In this document: in pieces, positions 6,913 through 7,799 of the stretch | Position numbering within the stretch: the stretch's first letter is position 1 | Layout: each line of letters begins with the position of its first letter | Assembly: GCA_025057695.1 (NCBI GenBank) | Contig: JANWVB010000018.1 | Location: 1-7,799, forward strand | Length of the DNA: 7,799 bases | Source of the DNA: Patescibacteria group bacterium | GTDB taxonomy: Bacteria > Patescibacteriota > Microgenomatia > UBA8517 | Direction: 5' to 3' | Made by a program: the position numbers and the translations under genes | The notes under the pieces: generated by a model | Seen by the model: only the letters and a program-made list of their open reading frames with translations | The model's database searches: none | What the model was told of the DNA's origin: nothing

Positions 6913-6987
6913 CGGAGAGTAGTGAATCGGTATCACGCTACGTTCGGGACGTAGAGACAGAGGGTTCAATTCCCTCCTCTCCGACCA
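6913..6987 (+). tRNA. tRNA-Pro (anticodon CGG), CCA encoded
   Basis: A perfect cloverleaf folds. The acceptor stem is CGGAGAG/CTCTCCG, the D stem GTGA/TCAC around ATCGGTA, and the anticodon stem CTACG/CGTAG with loop TTCGGGA. The variable loop is AGACA, the T stem is GAGGG/CCCTC with loop TTCAATT, the discriminator is A6984 and CCA is at 6985-6987. Anticodon CGG (6945-6947) reads the proline codon CCG. The C1-G72 pair and the G37-containing anticodon loop are typical of bacterial tRNA-Pro. Unlike the tRNA-Arg in this window, the CCA is genome-encoded. Confidence 0.96.
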
Positions 6988-7041
6988 AACGCAACTACTG
7001 AACGAGGTACAAACTTTTTTTGAACAAAATTCTAACTGACC

Positions 7042-7134
7042 TGTGCGTAGCTAAAGGCAACGCATATCCACCCACCAATCACTCAATGCAAGCGAGCGGG
7101 TAAAAATCCCCTTCCTTTTTTCTCGCCTGATTGG
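7042..7134. other. Non-coding stretch with two nested/adjacent inverted repeats
   Basis: The 189 bases between tRNA-Pro and the next gene (6988-7176) hold no plausible gene but are more structured than other gaps here. A 7-pair hairpin TGTGCGT (7042-7048) / ACGCATA (7060-7066) includes one G-T pair. A larger element has outer arms CCAATCA (7075-7081) / TGATTGG (7128-7134) and inner arms GCGAG (7092-7096) / CTCGC (7122-7126) enclosing GGG(7098-7100)/CCC(7108-7110). It could be a small RNA, a trailer/terminator region for tRNA-Pro, or a terminator for the convergent membrane-protein gene, although no clean U-tract follows a stem. Arms are seen directly; function is unknown. Confidence 0.25.
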
Positions 7135-7176
7135 AGTTTATCTTAAAAAATTTTAAAAGCGGCGGGACCAAAATTC

Positions 7177-7671
7177 TTAACTTAATGTCAACACAATAAA
7201 ATAAATTCCTAAAATAGTATAAATTAGTCCAAAAATCCAAGGGATCAAAAGCTCAATATGAGAAAATGGATAATATCTCGATTTATCTTCTCCTCTACCT
7301 AAAATTTCCCACTCATATTTGTACAATGAAAGGGGTAAAAAATTTTCAATTTCATGAATAACTTTAAATCTACCGGTATTAAGTTGTTTATAAGAACGAA
7401 TGAAAAACCAAAAAATAACACAAATAATTATACCAACTATTGCAAGTAAAGCTTTTATCCAATTGACATTTTCAAAAATCTTAAACTGAAATGACAAACC
7501 AATAAGAGAAATCAAGGCTGTATTTATTGTCAAAAAATAATTATTTGCTTGTTGCCTTCTATCACTTGTTTTTTCAATACTTTCTATATAGAGCTTATAT
7601 TGTTCAAAAAGGTGATCCTTGTACTTATCGCCATAATCTTTTTCACTTTTTGAGAATAAATCATCTGTCAT
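7177..7671 (-). CDS. RipA-family-like octameric membrane protein (three predicted membrane helices)
   Basis: The 164-residue product begins with a charged helix containing LFEQYKLYIESIEKTSDRRQ (21-40), then QANNYFLTINTALISLIG (41-58), which runs into the first membrane helix. A second helix spans about 73-92, and a third about 139-162. Between helices 2 and 3 is a conserved-looking cytoplasmic block: SYKQLNTGRFKVIHEIE (93-109), LYKYEWEILGRG (116-127) and HIELLIPWIFGLIY (138-151). By eye this matches the small membrane proteins annotated as RipA family octameric membrane protein, named for a Francisella protein needed for intracellular growth. The general biochemical role is not known. It starts 3 bases after the stop of the TIR-like gene, so the two are almost certainly co-transcribed. 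The family call is from memory of the motif pattern; no Shine-Dalgarno site is visible. Confidence 0.7.
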   Translation of the reverse strand: MTDDLFSKSEKDYGDKYKDHLFEQYKLYIESIEKTSDRRQQANNYFLTINTALISLIGLSFQFKIFENVNWIKALLAIVGIIICVIFWFFIRSYKQLNTGRFKVIHEIENFLPLSLYKYEWEILGRGEDKSRYYPFSHIELLIPWIFGLIYTILGIYFIVLTLS

Positions 7672-7674
7672 AGA

Positions 7675-7799
7675 TTATCTTTCGCCATTTAATAATCGCT
7701 TTAAATTATCCCAAGTCCATTTATAAATTTTATCACTATCTTTTGCAGTTTTTGGTTTTACACAAACTTTATCACTTCTGCCCCATAGTAAAAAATATG
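7675..7799 (-). CDS. C-terminal fragment of a TIR-like (DUF1863-type) protein, continues beyond window
   Basis: An open frame enters from the right edge and ends at TAA 7677-7675, giving 40 residues that begin YFLLWGRSDKVCVKPKTA and end YKWTWDNLKRLLNGER. The pattern LLWGRSDK-x-C-x-KP-x-TA followed by DKIY-x-WTWDNLK is what I recall from the C-terminus of TIR-like DUF1863 (MTH538-type) proteins. These adopt a flavodoxin/TIR fold and in several anti-phage systems act as NAD-processing signalling proteins (ThsB of Thoeris). The catalytic region lies outside the window, so activity cannot be judged. It sits just upstream of the RipA-like membrane protein with a 3-base gap and no intervening promoter, indicating a two-gene operon. 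The gene is real by frame and context; the family name is moderately supported. Confidence 0.6.
   Translation of the reverse strand, partial: YFLLWGRSDKVCVKPKTAKDSDKIYKWTWDNLKRLLNGER

Noticed and set aside
7143..7157. AT palindrome TTAAAAAATTTTAAA near the end of the RipA-like gene
   Set aside because: Low-complexity A/T run without a proper stem and loop; expected by chance in this base composition.
1..7799. Possible alternative genetic code because no gene ends in TGA
   Set aside because: No in-frame TGA is needed to keep any of the genes intact, and TAA/TAG preference is expected in an AT-rich genome. The standard bacterial code explains everything seen.
1..7799. CRISPR array, insertion sequence or transposase
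   Set aside because: No spaced direct repeats, no terminal inverted repeats around a gene, and no transposase or integrase motif were found.

Overview
The window is AT-rich bacterial chromosome with short intergenic gaps, no visible Shine-Dalgarno motifs, small proteins, and two surface proteins that end in a type IV secretion pilin-like membrane hairpin. Together with a PEGA-domain membrane protein and a short RsmI, this suggests a Patescibacteria (Candidate Phyla Radiation) genome. The assignment rests on protein families and gene style, not on a phylogenetic marker. Every visible stop codon is TAA or TAG, and standard-code reading frames are intact.

Layout. 1-882 (-) is the N-terminal 294 residues of MreB, the actin-like shape protein, with a good promoter just upstream. 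1068-1856 (-) is a secreted, membrane-anchored protein with an Ig/DUF11-like domain and a pilin-type transmembrane hairpin, followed by an intrinsic terminator. Only 21 bases away, a PEGA/beta-propeller-like membrane protein reads in the other direction (1878-3182, +). Next come tRNA-Arg(CCU) at 3294-3367 and a small unknown gene at 3559-3804 (+) with its own promoter. It converges on rsmI (3812-4513, -), a 16S rRNA 2'-O-methyltransferase. Divergent from rsmI is a larger paralogue of the first surface protein (4640-5971, +), which carries three cysteine-rich 'CC' modules. It converges on a six-helix voltage-gated cation channel (5981-6844, -) whose selectivity filter is TLEGWAD. tRNA-Pro(CGG) follows at 6913-6987.

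Right of tRNA-Pro the character changes. A 189-base non-coding stretch with nested inverted repeats is followed by a tight minus-strand pair. One is a three-helix membrane protein resembling the RipA octameric membrane protein family (7177-7671). The other, directly upstream of it, is the last 40 residues of what looks like a TIR-like (DUF1863-type) protein that runs off the window (7675-7799).

How it fits together. Most of the window is cell-envelope biology: MreB, two hairpin-anchored surface proteins, the PEGA protein and the ion channel, mixed with translation housekeeping (two tRNAs, RsmI). The best candidate for an undescribed system is the TIR-like/RipA-like gene pair beside tRNA-Pro, which has the look of a TIR-signalling defence cassette with a membrane effector. 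That role is an inference. The channel's calcium-channel-like filter and the clip-like cysteine modules are the other points that deserve a second look.
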